Positions 8,097 to 17,377 are shown, numbered from the stretch's first letter. The stretch: DNA of 64,000 bases from Psychrosphaera haliotis (GCF_039523615.1 NZ_BAAAFQ010000004.1:124001-188000), one strand, 5' to 3'. Notes: generated by a model from the sequence alone, not told the origin. Program-made: numbers and translations.

Positions 8097-11000
8097 ATGA
8101 AAAAAGCGATTAAGCTAACACTGCTTAGTGTTGCATTGACATCGGCCTATATTGCCCCAACGCAGGCATTTATCGCCGATAAAAGCGTAGCTGCTGAAGA
8201 GGCTGAAAAAAAAGACGACAAAAAGTGGGATGTTAAAAACCCGACTGGCGAAATGAAAACAGTATCGATTGATACTGATGAATCAACTTGGTCAAACTTA
8301 GACGTACACCCAAATGGCAAAACGATAATTTTTGATATGCTTGGCGATATTTATACAATGCCAATTTCTGGTGGTGAAGCAAAACCATTAGTTTTAGGCT
8401 TTGATTGGAATATGCAGGCTACTTATAGTCCTGATGGCAAAAAAATCGCCTTCTTAAGCGACCGTGATGGCATGATGAACGTCTGGGTTATGAACGCTGA
8501 TGGTAGCGACCCTGTTCAAATTACTAAACAAACGAGCCACACTATCCATACACCAACGTGGAGTCCTGATGGTCAGTTTATCGCAGTAACTCGAGGCGTA
8601 ATGTCGTCTCGCTCTGTTGCTGCCGGCGAAATTTGGCTTTACCACCATACAGGTGGAAGCGGCACTAAAGTTAAGTCTGGCTCTTATGGAGCGTTTAATC
8701 AGAAAAATATCACCGACCCTAAATTCTCACCAGATGGGAAATACTTATATTACACACAAGATGTTACTGGCGGTCGTGTTTGGCAATACAATAAAAATTC
8801 AACATCTGAACTGTTTAACATTATTAGACATGACTTAGATAGCGGTGAAGAAGAGCGTTATATTGGCGGCGCTGGTGGTGCGGTTATTCCTACACCGTCA
8901 CCAGATGGAAAGTATATGGCGTATCTAAAACGCGAAGATACTAAAACCGTTTTGTATATAAAAGATCTTAAGTCTGGTGTAGACACGCGTTTGTATACTG
9001 AGATGGAAAGAGACCATCAAGAAACATTTGGTACAGAAGGTAACTACGCCTACTTTGATTGGACACCAAATAGCAAAAACATCGTTTTTTGGAGTAATGG
9101 TAAGTTTCAATCTGTAGACGTTAAAAACAAACAGGTTTCTAACATTCCATTTAACGTCAAAGTAGAAAAACAAGTACAACAAGCCGTTCGTGTTGCCGTT
9201 GATGTTGCTCCGGACAAAGTTAATGTGAAACAAACGCGTTGGGCAACCATGTCACCAAAAGGTGATCGTATTGTTTATCAAGCGCTTGGTAAACTATATG
9301 TTCGTTATGTTGAGTCTGGAAAAGTAAAACGACTGACTAAACAAAATGATCATGACGAGTATTACCCAAGCTTTTCTCGTGACGGAAAATACATTACATA
9401 CTCTACTTGGAATGATGAAGACTTAGGTACAGTTAGAGTGGTTAAAGCACGTGGCGGCAAAGGTAAAGTTATAACGAAAGAGCCTGGGCACTATATGCAA
9501 CCGCGCTTTTCTCCAAACGGCGAAAACGTCATTTTTAATCGCTTTACTGGTGGTTACATAACTTCTCCTGAATGGTCAATGGAGCCAGGTGTATATATTG
9601 CTGATGTAAAAGGCAAAAACATGAAGCGTGTTATTAAAAGTGGCAGTGATGCGCACTTTGGAGCCGATAACGACAAAATCTATTTCACTTCATACCAGTC
9701 AGGTTCGTACGGTACAAAACGTAAATTGGTTGAAGTTAACTTAGATGGTTTTGATCAACGCGATGTTTTAAAAGGCGACAAGGTTACTGAATTTAAAGTA
9801 TCGCCAAATGGTCAATGGGTTGCATTTACCTATCAGTATAATGCGTATGTTGCCCCATTTTCAAAAGTAGGCACTTTACAATCAATCGGTCCAAAATCAT
9901 CTTGGGTTCCAGTTGGTCAGGCATCTAAAACCAGTGGTTCAGAATTACATTGGTCAGCTGACAGCTCTACATTGCATTGGTCTAATGCTTCAACATTATA
10001 CTCACGAAAAGTATCTGATACGCTTGAGTACCTAGCAAAAACTGATGAAGCATTACCAGAGCCAACGAGCACAGGCATTGATCTTAGTTTTGAAGTAGAC
10101 GCAGATATCCCTGACTCTAAGGTTGCTCTTGTAGGCGGTAAAGTTGTCACTATGCGCGATGCTGATAATAATCAAGAAGTTATCGAAGATGGTGTTGTTT
10201 TAGTGGAAGGTAATCGCATTGTTAAAGTAGGCAAAGCGTCTGACATTAAGATACCTCGAGGCTTTAAAACCGTTGATGTTAGCGGAAAAACCTTGGTACC
10301 TGGAATTATTGATGCGCACGCACATGGCTCTCAAGGTACACGTCAAATTATTCCACAGCAGAACTGGAAGAACTTCTCTTCTATTGGCTTTGGTGTAACG
10401 ACACTTCACGACCCTTCTAATGATAACCGCGAGATATTTGCCGCTGCTGAATTACAGCGTACGGGCAAAATTGTTGGCCCTAGAATTTTCTCTACAGGGC
10501 GAATTCTTTATGCCGGTTACTCGCCAGGTGCAACGGCTAAAATCGACGACTATGACGATGCTAAATACCACATTAAGCGTACTCAAGATAACGGAGCTGT
10601 ATCAGTAAAAAGCTACAACCACCCTCGCCGTGATACCCGTCAACAAGTACTAGCAGCAGCTCGCGAGTTAGGCGTTAATGTAGTTCCTGAAGGTGGCGGT
10701 AAGTTATACCAAAACATGACGATGGTCATTGATGGTCACACAACTCTTGAACACTCTTTAAATATCCCTCGTGGTTATAAAGATTTAACTCAGATTTGGA
10801 GCCAAACTGAAACGGCATACAACCCAACATTTGTTGTAGCTTATGGTGGTTTATCTGGTGAGCGCTACTGGTATGACAAAACAAACGTTTGGGAAAATGA
10901 ACGTTTAATGCGATTTGCACCTCGCTACATTATTGAGCCATTATCAATTCGTCGTGAAACGGCGCCTGAAGACCATTACAACCATATTGAAGTGGCAAAA

Positions 11001-11441
11001 TACGCTAAGACATTACGTGACAATGGTGTTCGTGTTTTAATCGGCGCGCACGGTCAACGTGAAGGTCTAGCAGCGCACTGGGAAATGTGGATGATGGCTC
11101 AAGGTGGATTTACAGCATGGGAAGCGCTTCGTGGAGCTACTTATGACGGTGCCATTGCATTAGGTATGGACAAAGACATTGGTTCTATTGAAGCTGGCAA
11201 GTTAGCGGATATAGTTATCATTGAAGAAGACGTATTAAGCGATATTCGTAAATCTGAGTTCGTATCTCACACTATGATTAACGGTCGTCTATTTGATGCT
11301 AAAACGATGAACGAAGTCGTTACTGGTGACTATAAAGCAAAACCTCTATTCTTTGACCGCTTAAACATCAATGCAATGCCAACGGCAACTGCCACTGAGC
11401 TTAAGCAAAAAGAAGAAAAGTATCATTGGACGCATCACTAA
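8097..11441 (+). CDS. secreted TolB-like beta-propeller / amidohydrolase fusion protein
   Basis: 1114 residues. A Sec signal peptide (MKKAIKLTLLSVALTSAYIAPTQA) directs export to the periplasm. Residues about 50-640 hold repeated PD40/TolB-type blades (YSPDGKKIAFLSDRDG, FSPDGKYLYYT, FSRDGKYITYS). Residues about 680-1090 form an amidohydrolase domain with the metal motif IIDAHAHG (about 735-742), later His-bearing segments (GHTTLEHS, IGAHGQ) and the terminal GSIEAGKLADIVII segment of dihydroorotase/imidazolonepropionase-like enzymes. Such propeller-amidohydrolases are common in marine gammaproteobacteria and their substrate is generally unknown. Ribosome site AGGGA before the ATG; a terminator follows. 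Confidence 0.92.
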   Translation: MKKAIKLTLLSVALTSAYIAPTQAFIADKSVAAEEAEKKDDKKWDVKNPTGEMKTVSIDTDESTWSNLDVHPNGKTIIFDMLGDIYTMPISGGEAKPLVLGFDWNMQATYSPDGKKIAFLSDRDGMMNVWVMNADGSDPVQITKQTSHTIHTPTWSPDGQFIAVTRGVMSSRSVAAGEIWLYHHTGGSGTKVKSGSYGAFNQKNITDPKFSPDGKYLYYTQDVTGGRVWQYNKNSTSELFNIIRHDLDSGEEERYIGGAGGAVIPTPSPDGKYMAYLKREDTKTVLYIKDLKSGVDTRLYTEMERDHQETFGTEGNYAYFDWTPNSKNIVFWSNGKFQSVDVKNKQVSNIPFNVKVEKQVQQAVRVAVDVAPDKVNVKQTRWATMSPKGDRIVYQALGKLYVRYVESGKVKRLTKQNDHDEYYPSFSRDGKYITYSTWNDEDLGTVRVVKARGGKGKVITKEPGHYMQPRFSPNGENVIFNRFTGGYITSPEWSMEPGVYIADVKGKNMKRVIKSGSDAHFGADNDKIYFTSYQSGSYGTKRKLVEVNLDGFDQRDVLKGDKVTEFKVSPNGQWVAFTYQYNAYVAPFSKVGTLQSIGPKSSWVPVGQASKTSGSELHWSADSSTLHWSNASTLYSRKVSDTLEYLAKTDEALPEPTSTGIDLSFEVDADIPDSKVALVGGKVVTMRDADNNQEVIEDGVVLVEGNRIVKVGKASDIKIPRGFKTVDVSGKTLVPGIIDAHAHGSQGTRQIIPQQNWKNFSSIGFGVTTLHDPSNDNREIFAAAELQRTGKIVGPRIFSTGRILYAGYSPGATAKIDDYDDAKYHIKRTQDNGAVSVKSYNHPRRDTRQQVLAAARELGVNVVPEGGGKLYQNMTMVIDGHTTLEHSLNIPRGYKDLTQIWSQTETAYNPTFVVAYGGLSGERYWYDKTNVWENERLMRFAPRYIIEPLSIRRETAPEDHYNHIEVAKYAKTLRDNGVRVLIGAHGQREGLAAHWEMWMMAQGGFTAWEALRGATYDGAIALGMDKDIGSIEAGKLADIVIIEEDVLSDIRKSEFVSHTMINGRLFDAKTMNEVVTGDYKAKPLFFDRLNINAMPTATATELKQKEEKYHWTHH

Positions 11442-11480
11442 TAGAATAGGTTAATTTGACTTAACTATATCTAAATTCTT

Positions 11481-11505
11481 AAAGGGCCCTAGTGGCCCTT
11501 TTTTA
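11481..11505 (+). terminator. intrinsic terminator of the amidohydrolase gene
   Basis: Stem AAAGGGCC / GGCCCTTT with a five-base loop and a downstream T-run, 40 bases after the stop codon. Confidence 0.92.
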
Positions 11506-11523
11506 TTTCTCAGCTAAAGTTAC

Positions 11524-11560
11524 TTTTTCATTTTTCATTTTTCATTTTTCATTTTTCATT
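11524..11560. repeat. five-copy heptamer tandem repeat (TTTTTCA)n
   Basis: Five perfect copies of TTTTTCA followed by TT, directly after the amidohydrolase terminator. Noncoding. It is one of several simple repeats at operon borders in this window. Confidence 0.9.
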
Positions 11561-11713
11561 ACGGCAAAGCAAGGCCAAAAATTTTAAAGAAAACGCTAGT
11601 CATTCAATTTAATTGAACCACACCTTTTATTTATAAGATTTTACTAAACAATAAGTTAACTTTATTCTAATCACATAGAATATTTAACCCGCTTTATTTA
11701 TAAGAGAGAAATT

Positions 11714-12445
11714 ATGTTTGAGAACAAAGAAGGCTATACCATTAAAAATGTTGATATTGCTATTCAAAAAGGCAATCAATGGGAAACAGTAAGTACCGAC
11801 AGCATTTTCAACAATCGTACAGTTATTGTGTTTGCATTGCCTGGTGCGTTTACACCAACGTGTTCATCAACTCATTTGCCTCGTTTTAATGAATTAGCTC
11901 CTGTTTTTAAAGCCAATGGTGTTGACGAAATTGTATGTGTATCTGTAAATGACACGTTTGTAATGAACAGTTGGGCAAGCTCACAAGAAGCTGAGAACAT
12001 TACTATGCTGCCAGATGGCAATGCTGAACTAACCAAACAAATGGGAATGTTGGTAGACATGGCGCAAGCTGGTTTCGGCACGCGTTCGTGGCGTTATTCG
12101 ATGTTGGTTAAAAACGGTGAAATTGAGAAAATGTTTATTGAACCTCAAAAACCAGGAGACCCGTTTGAAGTTTCTGACGCGGATACAATGCTTGATTACA
12201 TAAACCCGGAAGCTAAAAAGCCTGTACCTGTGTCACTCTTTGTAAAGCCTGGCTGTCCATTCTGTACTGCGGCAATAGACATGTTAAACGAACGCAATAT
12301 GCCGTTTGAAACTATTGTATTAGGACAACAAGCAACACTCACAAGTCTAAAAGCGATGACTGGCCGTGAGAAAGTGCCTCAAGTATTTATTGAAGGCAAG
12401 CTAATCGGCGGTAGTGACGAGTTAAAAGATTACTTTTCAGCTTAA
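11714..12445 (+). CDS. hybrid peroxiredoxin-glutaredoxin (Prx5-Grx)
   Basis: 243-residue natural fusion that reduces peroxides with glutathione as electron source. The N-terminal Prx5 domain (about residues 1-165) carries the peroxidatic Cys50 in PGAFTPTCSS. The C-terminal glutaredoxin domain (about 171-243) carries the CPFC active site at Cys181/Cys184 and the TVP-like segment EKVPQVFIEGKLIGG. The layout and length match the Haemophilus influenzae hybrid Prx5. It stands alone between two terminators, with no visible OxyR site. Confidence 0.96.
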   Translation: MFENKEGYTIKNVDIAIQKGNQWETVSTDSIFNNRTVIVFALPGAFTPTCSSTHLPRFNELAPVFKANGVDEIVCVSVNDTFVMNSWASSQEAENITMLPDGNAELTKQMGMLVDMAQAGFGTRSWRYSMLVKNGEIEKMFIEPQKPGDPFEVSDADTMLDYINPEAKKPVPVSLFVKPGCPFCTAAIDMLNERNMPFETIVLGQQATLTSLKAMTGREKVPQVFIEGKLIGGSDELKDYFSA

Positions 12446-12483
12446 GACCCTGAATCTCAAATCTGGATTTTCTGCTTTATATT

Positions 12484-12517
12484 AAAAAAAAGGTTATTCA
12501 ACTTGCATTGAATAACC
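12484..12517 (-). terminator. intrinsic terminator downstream of fba
   Basis: Stem GGTTATTCAA / TTGAATAACC with a six-base loop. The long A-run on the plus-strand side gives a T-run of eight on the minus strand, so it chiefly ends transcripts arriving from fba. It may also help stop the prx gene. Confidence 0.8.
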
Positions 12518-12524
12518 CTTCATA

Positions 12525-12580
12525 TAAAAAACCTCGATAATAAAATGTATTTTATTCAACACACTTTACCAACGAGGTTT
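12525..12580. terminator. second dyad between prx-grx and fba
   Basis: AACCTCG and CGAGGTT enclose a 35-base AT-rich loop. A-rich sequence precedes it and TTTGTTTT follows it. It may be a bidirectional terminator or a structured 3' end for the convergent genes; the long loop lowers confidence. Confidence 0.5.
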
Positions 12581-12623
12581 GTTTTATTTCTTCAAAGCTT
12601 TTTGTATAAGCTTTAAAAGGCTC

Positions 12624-13658
12624 TTAGTACTTAGAAACCATATCTTCTAAAGAAATAACCTTAATTTTATCTGCATGCCCTGCTGTACCAAACGCTTCAT
12701 AACGATCAACAACAATATCTTGCATTGCAGTTACCGTTTTAGCTAGGTATTTACGAGGGTCAAACTCACTTGGGTTTTCAGCTAAGAACTTACGAACAGC
12801 ACCAGTAGATGCTAAACGAAGATCTGTATCGATATTCACTTTACGAACACCGTGCTTAATGCCTTCAACAATTTGGTCAACCGGTACACCATAAGTTTCA
12901 GGGATTTCGCCACCAAATTCATTAATAATAGCTAACCACTCTTGTGGTACCGAAGACGAGCCGTGCATTACTAAGTGAGTGTTTGGAATGCTTTTGTGAA
13001 TAGCTTTGATTCGATCAATCGCTAAAATGTCGCCTGTAGGTGGACGAGTAAACTTGTAAGCACCGTGTGAAGTACCACACGCAATCGCTAAAGCATCAAC
13101 GTTTGTTTTAGCAACAAAGTCCGCAGCTTCTTCAGGATCAGTCAGCATTTGCTCTTTAGTTAGAATACCTTCTGCGCCGATACCATCTTCTTCACCAGCT
13201 TGACCCGTTTCTAATGAACCAAGACAACCTAATTCACCTTCTACTGAAACGCCACATGCGTGAGCCATTTCAACAGTACGGCGAGTAACATCAACATTAT
13301 AGTCATAATCTGAAGGCGTTTTACCGTCTTCCATTAATGAGCCGTCCATCATCACTGACGAGAAGCCAAGTTGGATTGAACGCTGACAAACTGCTGGAGA
13401 AGTACCATGGTCTTGGTGCATACAAACAGGAATGTGAGGAAACTCTTCAATTGCAGCTAAAATCAAATGACGTAAAAAAGGCGCACCTGCATATTTGCGA
13501 GCACCGGCTGACGCTTGAACAATAACCGGACTGTTTGTTTTGTCCGCCGCGGCCATAATGGCACGCATTTGTTCTAGGTTATTAACATTAAACGCTGGTA
13601 CACCATAACCATACTCGGCTGCATGGTCTAAAAGTTGGCGCATTGAAATTAAAGCCAC
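12624..13658 (-). CDS. fba: class II fructose-1,6-bisphosphate aldolase
   Basis: 344-residue zinc aldolase splitting fructose-1,6-bisphosphate into triose phosphates. It begins MALISMRQLLDHAAEYGYGVPAFNVNN, the signature of the CbbA-type class IIB enzyme, not the E. coli FbaA type. The metal/catalytic segment VCMHQDHGTSP and the GSSSVPQEW phosphate-binding segment are present. The start codon is GTG at 13658: AGGAG lies six bases before it and the family N-terminus fits, whereas the next ATG (13643) would remove conserved residues. Usually the last gene of an epd-pgk-fba run; here it is separated from pgk. Confidence 0.96.
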   Translation of the reverse strand: MALISMRQLLDHAAEYGYGVPAFNVNNLEQMRAIMAAADKTNSPVIVQASAGARKYAGAPFLRHLILAAIEEFPHIPVCMHQDHGTSPAVCQRSIQLGFSSVMMDGSLMEDGKTPSDYDYNVDVTRRTVEMAHACGVSVEGELGCLGSLETGQAGEEDGIGAEGILTKEQMLTDPEEAADFVAKTNVDALAIACGTSHGAYKFTRPPTGDILAIDRIKAIHKSIPNTHLVMHGSSSVPQEWLAIINEFGGEIPETYGVPVDQIVEGIKHGVRKVNIDTDLRLASTGAVRKFLAENPSEFDPRKYLAKTVTAMQDIVVDRYEAFGTAGHADKIKVISLEDMVSKY

Positions 13659-13830
13659 ATTCCACTCCTATCGAATTTCTCATCGTGTTGAAAGTTTTTG
13701 TAATCTATTTCGTAATTCTACAGAACGACTTTCAAAATGTCTTTCATCTTTTTTAATTTCTTTTAATTGTAGATTAAAAATTGGAAGCTATTTGATACAT
13801 TCAGTTTATTCTCATTTAAGCTTTCGATGC

Positions 13831-14565
13831 TTACTTAGTGAAGATTGCAGCATTTAACGCATCAGCAATAAAGTCCGGACGCTCTAATGGCAACATATGC
13901 TTGCAACCGTTACAGAGCTTAATATCTACAGCAGAAGGTAAAGACTCAAACCACTCATAATTTAGTAGAGGGTCGGTGTCACTCGCTAAAAATTGAATAG
14001 AAAATTGACTTGCCGCATTCATAAACACGCCTTTAAGATCCCGTCGTTCACCCGTAAAGCTTAATTGATGCTTTAGACTTTCAACCCCGAGTTTTTGATC
14101 CATAGACTGAATCAGTTGAATCATACTTTCATCATCATGGTGAATTTCACTCAGCATGTATTTCACTCGACTGCTACTTGCTCCCTTATAGGGTTTTGCA
14201 TCTATGTTTTGGATTATCCTTCGCCGTTGTCTCAATTCTCTACTTGGTAATGCGGTTGGTGTGTTTGAACAAATAAGTACTTTTAAATTAACTGTGCTAT
14301 CAAGCGTTAAGTCACCTTCAGTTAGCGACGCCAAATAAGATGAGGCGATATAACCTCCCAATGAAAAACCTAACAAGAATACAGGTTGCCCTTCTTTCGC
14401 TGCGCTCTCTATAATTTTATGCAGTTTTAACAACACCTCGCTAAGTGGCATTTTAGGAATATCAAAGTGTGTGGACTCTATGTCTGATGACAATTGAGAA
14501 CGAAGTTTGTCCCACAACCTGGAGTCACATTGTGTACCTGGAATTAACACTAATTTTGTTTTCAT
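13831..14565 (-). CDS. alpha/beta hydrolase
   Basis: 244-residue protein with the alpha/beta-hydrolase nucleophile elbow GFSLGG (Ser in FLLGFSLGGYIASSYLA). A C-terminal catalytic His is likely in CKHMLPLERPDFIADAL, and a candidate acidic residue lies in LASDTDPLLNYEW. It starts LVLIPGTQCDSRLWDKL, an N-terminus like those of small esterases of the BioH/MhpC type, but no specific family is recognised. It lies between fba and the divergent pxp fusion and interrupts the usual fba-pgk linkage. Confidence 0.8.
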   Translation of the reverse strand: MKTKLVLIPGTQCDSRLWDKLRSQLSSDIESTHFDIPKMPLSEVLLKLHKIIESAAKEGQPVFLLGFSLGGYIASSYLASLTEGDLTLDSTVNLKVLICSNTPTALPSRELRQRRRIIQNIDAKPYKGASSSRVKYMLSEIHHDDESMIQLIQSMDQKLGVESLKHQLSFTGERRDLKGVFMNAASQFSIQFLASDTDPLLNYEWFESLPSAVDIKLCNGCKHMLPLERPDFIADALNAAIFTK

Positions 14566-14577
14566 TTAAAACTCAGA

Positions 14578-14674
14578 CATCTTTTTAATTTACACTTTCT
14601 TACTTCACATCTTTTTAATTCGCATCTTTTCAATTCACACCCTCTGCAATTCGCTTCTTTTACAATTCACACCG
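14578..14674. repeat. degenerate low-complexity repeat upstream of the hydrolase gene
   Basis: A decayed repeat of units like CATCTTTTTAATTC and CTTTTCAATTCACACC, about five imperfect copies. It fills the space between two divergent genes. Noncoding; the promoter elements of both genes must lie within or beside it. Confidence 0.6.
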
Positions 14675-14760
14675 TATTACTTTTAAGCCTATAATGACAT
14701 TGGCTAAAATAAAACGAAAGTCGCCGTAATTTGCTAAATAAAATGGATACAAGACGTTAA

Positions 14761-17274
14761 ATGACCTTGAGCAAAAAGAACAATAATAAAATGTACTTAA
14801 ACTGTGACTTAGGCGAAACCGAGTCAATAACACCTGCTAGTGTTGAACACTATGTTATGCCACACATTAACATGGCCAACATAGCCTGTGGCGGTCACGC
14901 AGGAAATGAAGAGACCATTGCACAAACCATCCGATTAGCTAAAAGTCATAACGTAATTATTGGTGCGCACCCTAGCTACCCAGATAAAAAGAACTTTGGC
15001 CGTTTAAGCCTTAAAATATCGAAGCAAGATCTCCTCGATAGTTTAAAAGAACAGTTAACACGTTTTATGCACGTTGCACGAGTTGAACAGTATTTACCTC
15101 AATATGTGAAACCACATGGAGCCTTGTACAACGATTTAGTAAAAGATAGTGCGATAGCAAAGACCGTATTGAAAACGGTTGCTGACACTAACTTTGCCAA
15201 TCCAGATAGCATTTTAAAACTTATGGTTTTATCTTCTGCGCCGGCCTTTGTTGTTCAACTAGCAGAAAAATACTCTGTAGAATTAATCTTTGAAGCTTTT
15301 GCAGATAGACGATACTTAGCGAATGGTCAACTGACCCCTCGTTTTCTAGAAGACGGCTCAAAGAACCCACAAGCGCAGCTGCATTTTTTAGATGCCCTTC
15401 AACAAATTCAATTGTTAAAAGCGCATTCAGGCGTCATTGATGATCAAGGTTTACCCGTAAAAGTTTTGGCAACTTCTATTTGTGTACATGGTGATAACCC
15501 GCAAGCAGCCAGTGAAATGGAACTGCTAAAACTCAGTTTAAACAGCGAGTTAAATCTTGATATTTTAACCCCTACTTCATTCATATTTAGGTTAGCTCCT
15601 AACAGCAAGTTATCACTAGTTCAGCTTAAAAATGAGCTAGACAATCAGTTTAATGAATCTCTGCATGTTAGTACCGTCTCTTTTGACTCGCTGCTAATTG
15701 AGTCAAATTTGGCTCAAGAAGACATCAAAAAGATGTTATATAACGCATTTTGTTTAGCAAAAAATCTGCTGACCGAACACCAAAATCAAAAAGTGAACAA
15801 TATAAAATTGCCTATTTATTATGGCGATGAAGTATCGTTAGACATGCCTCATATAGTTAAAAGTTCAGGTCTTTCAAAACAACAGATAATTGATTTGCAT
15901 CTTAATTCAACTTATGACGTTGGAGCAATTGGTTTTGCTCCTGGCTTTGCTTACTTAAAAGGCCTTCCAAAGCAATTACAGTTACCACGACATAAAACCC
16001 CACGAGCAAGTTTACCAGCAGGTTCCGTCGCAATAGCGGAAGACATGACTGCAATATATCCACAATCGTCACCGGGTGGTTGGAATATTATTGGCCAATG
16101 TCCGTTGCCACTATTTGATCCTTTAAACGACAAATGCCCGATTCCTTATAAAACTGGCGACACAGTTTCATTTTATGAGGTTGATTTAGCTGAATTTAAA
16201 AAACTAAAGGCTCAATATTCTGGTTCTGGTTCTGGTTCTGGTTCTGCAAATCATGCAGACATCAATAAGCCTGTCCAAACACAGAATAAATCAGAAAATT
16301 CGGACAATATTCAAAACCCTGTTTTAAGAGTTATTAAAAGCGGCGCACTCAGCACAATGCAAGACTCCGGCAGACATCAAGTATCTCAATTTGGTATAGG
16401 AACATCAGGAGCAATAGACAAAACCGCTTTTTATTGGGCGAATAAATTGTTGGGCAATAATCGCAGTGATCCTTGTATCGAAATTACGCTTGGCAATGCT
16501 GAATTTGAGTGTCTAATTGACGGGTTTGTTTGCATAACAGGAGCAGAAGTAAAATGCTTACTCGACAATAAAAGTATACCTCAATGGCAAGTCATTCCTG
16601 TATCTGCAGGTCAACGCATAAAGCTTGGTTACGCCAAAACAGGGTTACGAGTATATCTAGCGGTTGCAGGTGGCTTTTTAAGTGAATCTGCCTTTGGCAG
16701 TGTTTCTACTTGCATAAGAGAACAATTAGGCACAGTACTAAAGAACAAAGATATTTTAGTTGCTACTACCCCGCCAACTAAAACAAGCAATGATAATGCT
16801 TCGGACGTGGGACTTCGAAAAATAAGTAAAAACATACGTTCGTTATCATTCAAGCACGTGCCACATTATCAAAAACAATTGGAGCTGAAGGTTGTAACTA
16901 GCAGTCATGCTTTTGAACTGGAAGTCGAAAACAGTAAATTGCTAGCTAGTTTTTTTGGAACAACCTTTCAGGTATCAGCCGATTCAGACCGAATGGGTGT
17001 GCGTCTACAGCCAATCGATAGCGCTGAGCCAAACAACGATAAATTAAACAACAATGAATTAAAACATACGCTTTCCATTTCACCTGAAGGTATACAACTT
17101 GGTGCGATACAAATAACCCCAGACGGCATGCCAATAATCATGATGGTCGATCGCCAAACGTTAGGTGGTTATCCCAAAATTGGAACATTAAGCCCTGAGG
17201 ATATTAATAAGTTAGCGCAGGCTAGACCTGGGACTCATATTCGCTTCAAAGCAACATCAATCAGCGCCCAGTGA
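14761..17274 (+). CDS. 5-oxoprolinase PxpA-PxpB-PxpC triple fusion
   Basis: 837 residues joining the three subunits of the prokaryotic ATP-dependent 5-oxoprolinase, which opens pyroglutamate to glutamate. Residues about 11-268 are PxpA (LamB/YcsF: NCDLGE, NIACGGHAGN, GAHPSYPD, YVKPHGALYND, FADRRY, CVHGD). Residues about 270-484 are PxpB/KipI (GAIGFAPGFAYLKGLP, PAGSVAIAEDMTAIYPQSSPGGWNIIG). Residues about 521-835 are PxpC/KipA (VIKSGALSTMQDSGR, GTSGAID, YLAVAGGF, QTLGGYPKIG). A Gly-Ser run (487-495) and a polar linker join B and C. In E. coli the order is three separate genes. No good ribosome site; Met11 (14791) is an alternative start. The stop codon merges with a heptamer repeat. Confidence 0.93.
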   Translation: MTLSKKNNNKMYLNCDLGETESITPASVEHYVMPHINMANIACGGHAGNEETIAQTIRLAKSHNVIIGAHPSYPDKKNFGRLSLKISKQDLLDSLKEQLTRFMHVARVEQYLPQYVKPHGALYNDLVKDSAIAKTVLKTVADTNFANPDSILKLMVLSSAPAFVVQLAEKYSVELIFEAFADRRYLANGQLTPRFLEDGSKNPQAQLHFLDALQQIQLLKAHSGVIDDQGLPVKVLATSICVHGDNPQAASEMELLKLSLNSELNLDILTPTSFIFRLAPNSKLSLVQLKNELDNQFNESLHVSTVSFDSLLIESNLAQEDIKKMLYNAFCLAKNLLTEHQNQKVNNIKLPIYYGDEVSLDMPHIVKSSGLSKQQIIDLHLNSTYDVGAIGFAPGFAYLKGLPKQLQLPRHKTPRASLPAGSVAIAEDMTAIYPQSSPGGWNIIGQCPLPLFDPLNDKCPIPYKTGDTVSFYEVDLAEFKKLKAQYSGSGSGSGSANHADINKPVQTQNKSENSDNIQNPVLRVIKSGALSTMQDSGRHQVSQFGIGTSGAIDKTAFYWANKLLGNNRSDPCIEITLGNAEFECLIDGFVCITGAEVKCLLDNKSIPQWQVIPVSAGQRIKLGYAKTGLRVYLAVAGGFLSESAFGSVSTCIREQLGTVLKNKDILVATTPPTKTSNDNASDVGLRKISKNIRSLSFKHVPHYQKQLELKVVTSSHAFELEVENSKLLASFFGTTFQVSADSDRMGVRLQPIDSAEPNNDKLNNNELKHTLSISPEGIQLGAIQITPDGMPIIMMVDRQTLGGYPKIGTLSPEDINKLAQARPGTHIRFKATSISAQ
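16219..16245 (+). repeat. in-frame TCTGGT hexamer repeat encoding a Ser-Gly linker
   Basis: Four and a half copies of TCTGGT within the pxp fusion encode SGSGSGSGS. It lies exactly between the PxpB and PxpC domains. Copies are identical at DNA level, which suggests recent slippage expansion. Confidence 0.9.
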
Positions 17275-17377
17275 ATTTTGAATTTTGAATTTTGAATTTT
17301 GAATTTTGAATTTTGAATTTTGAATTTTGAATTTTGAATTTTGAATTTTGAATTTTGAATTTTGAATTTTGAATTTT
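17273..17377. repeat. fifteen-copy heptamer tandem repeat (GAATTTT)n
   Basis: Fifteen perfect copies of GAATTTT with no mismatch, 105 bases in all. The first two bases belong to the TGA stop codon of the pxp fusion. It fills the gap between the convergent pxp and pgk genes. The antisense open frame here (repeating KIQNSKF) is only a by-product of a 7-base repeat without stops. Confidence 0.97.

Noticed and set aside
7913..8113. 66-codon plus-strand frame before the amidohydrolase
   Set aside because: It overlaps the 5' ends of two clear genes, has no ribosome site and a random composition.
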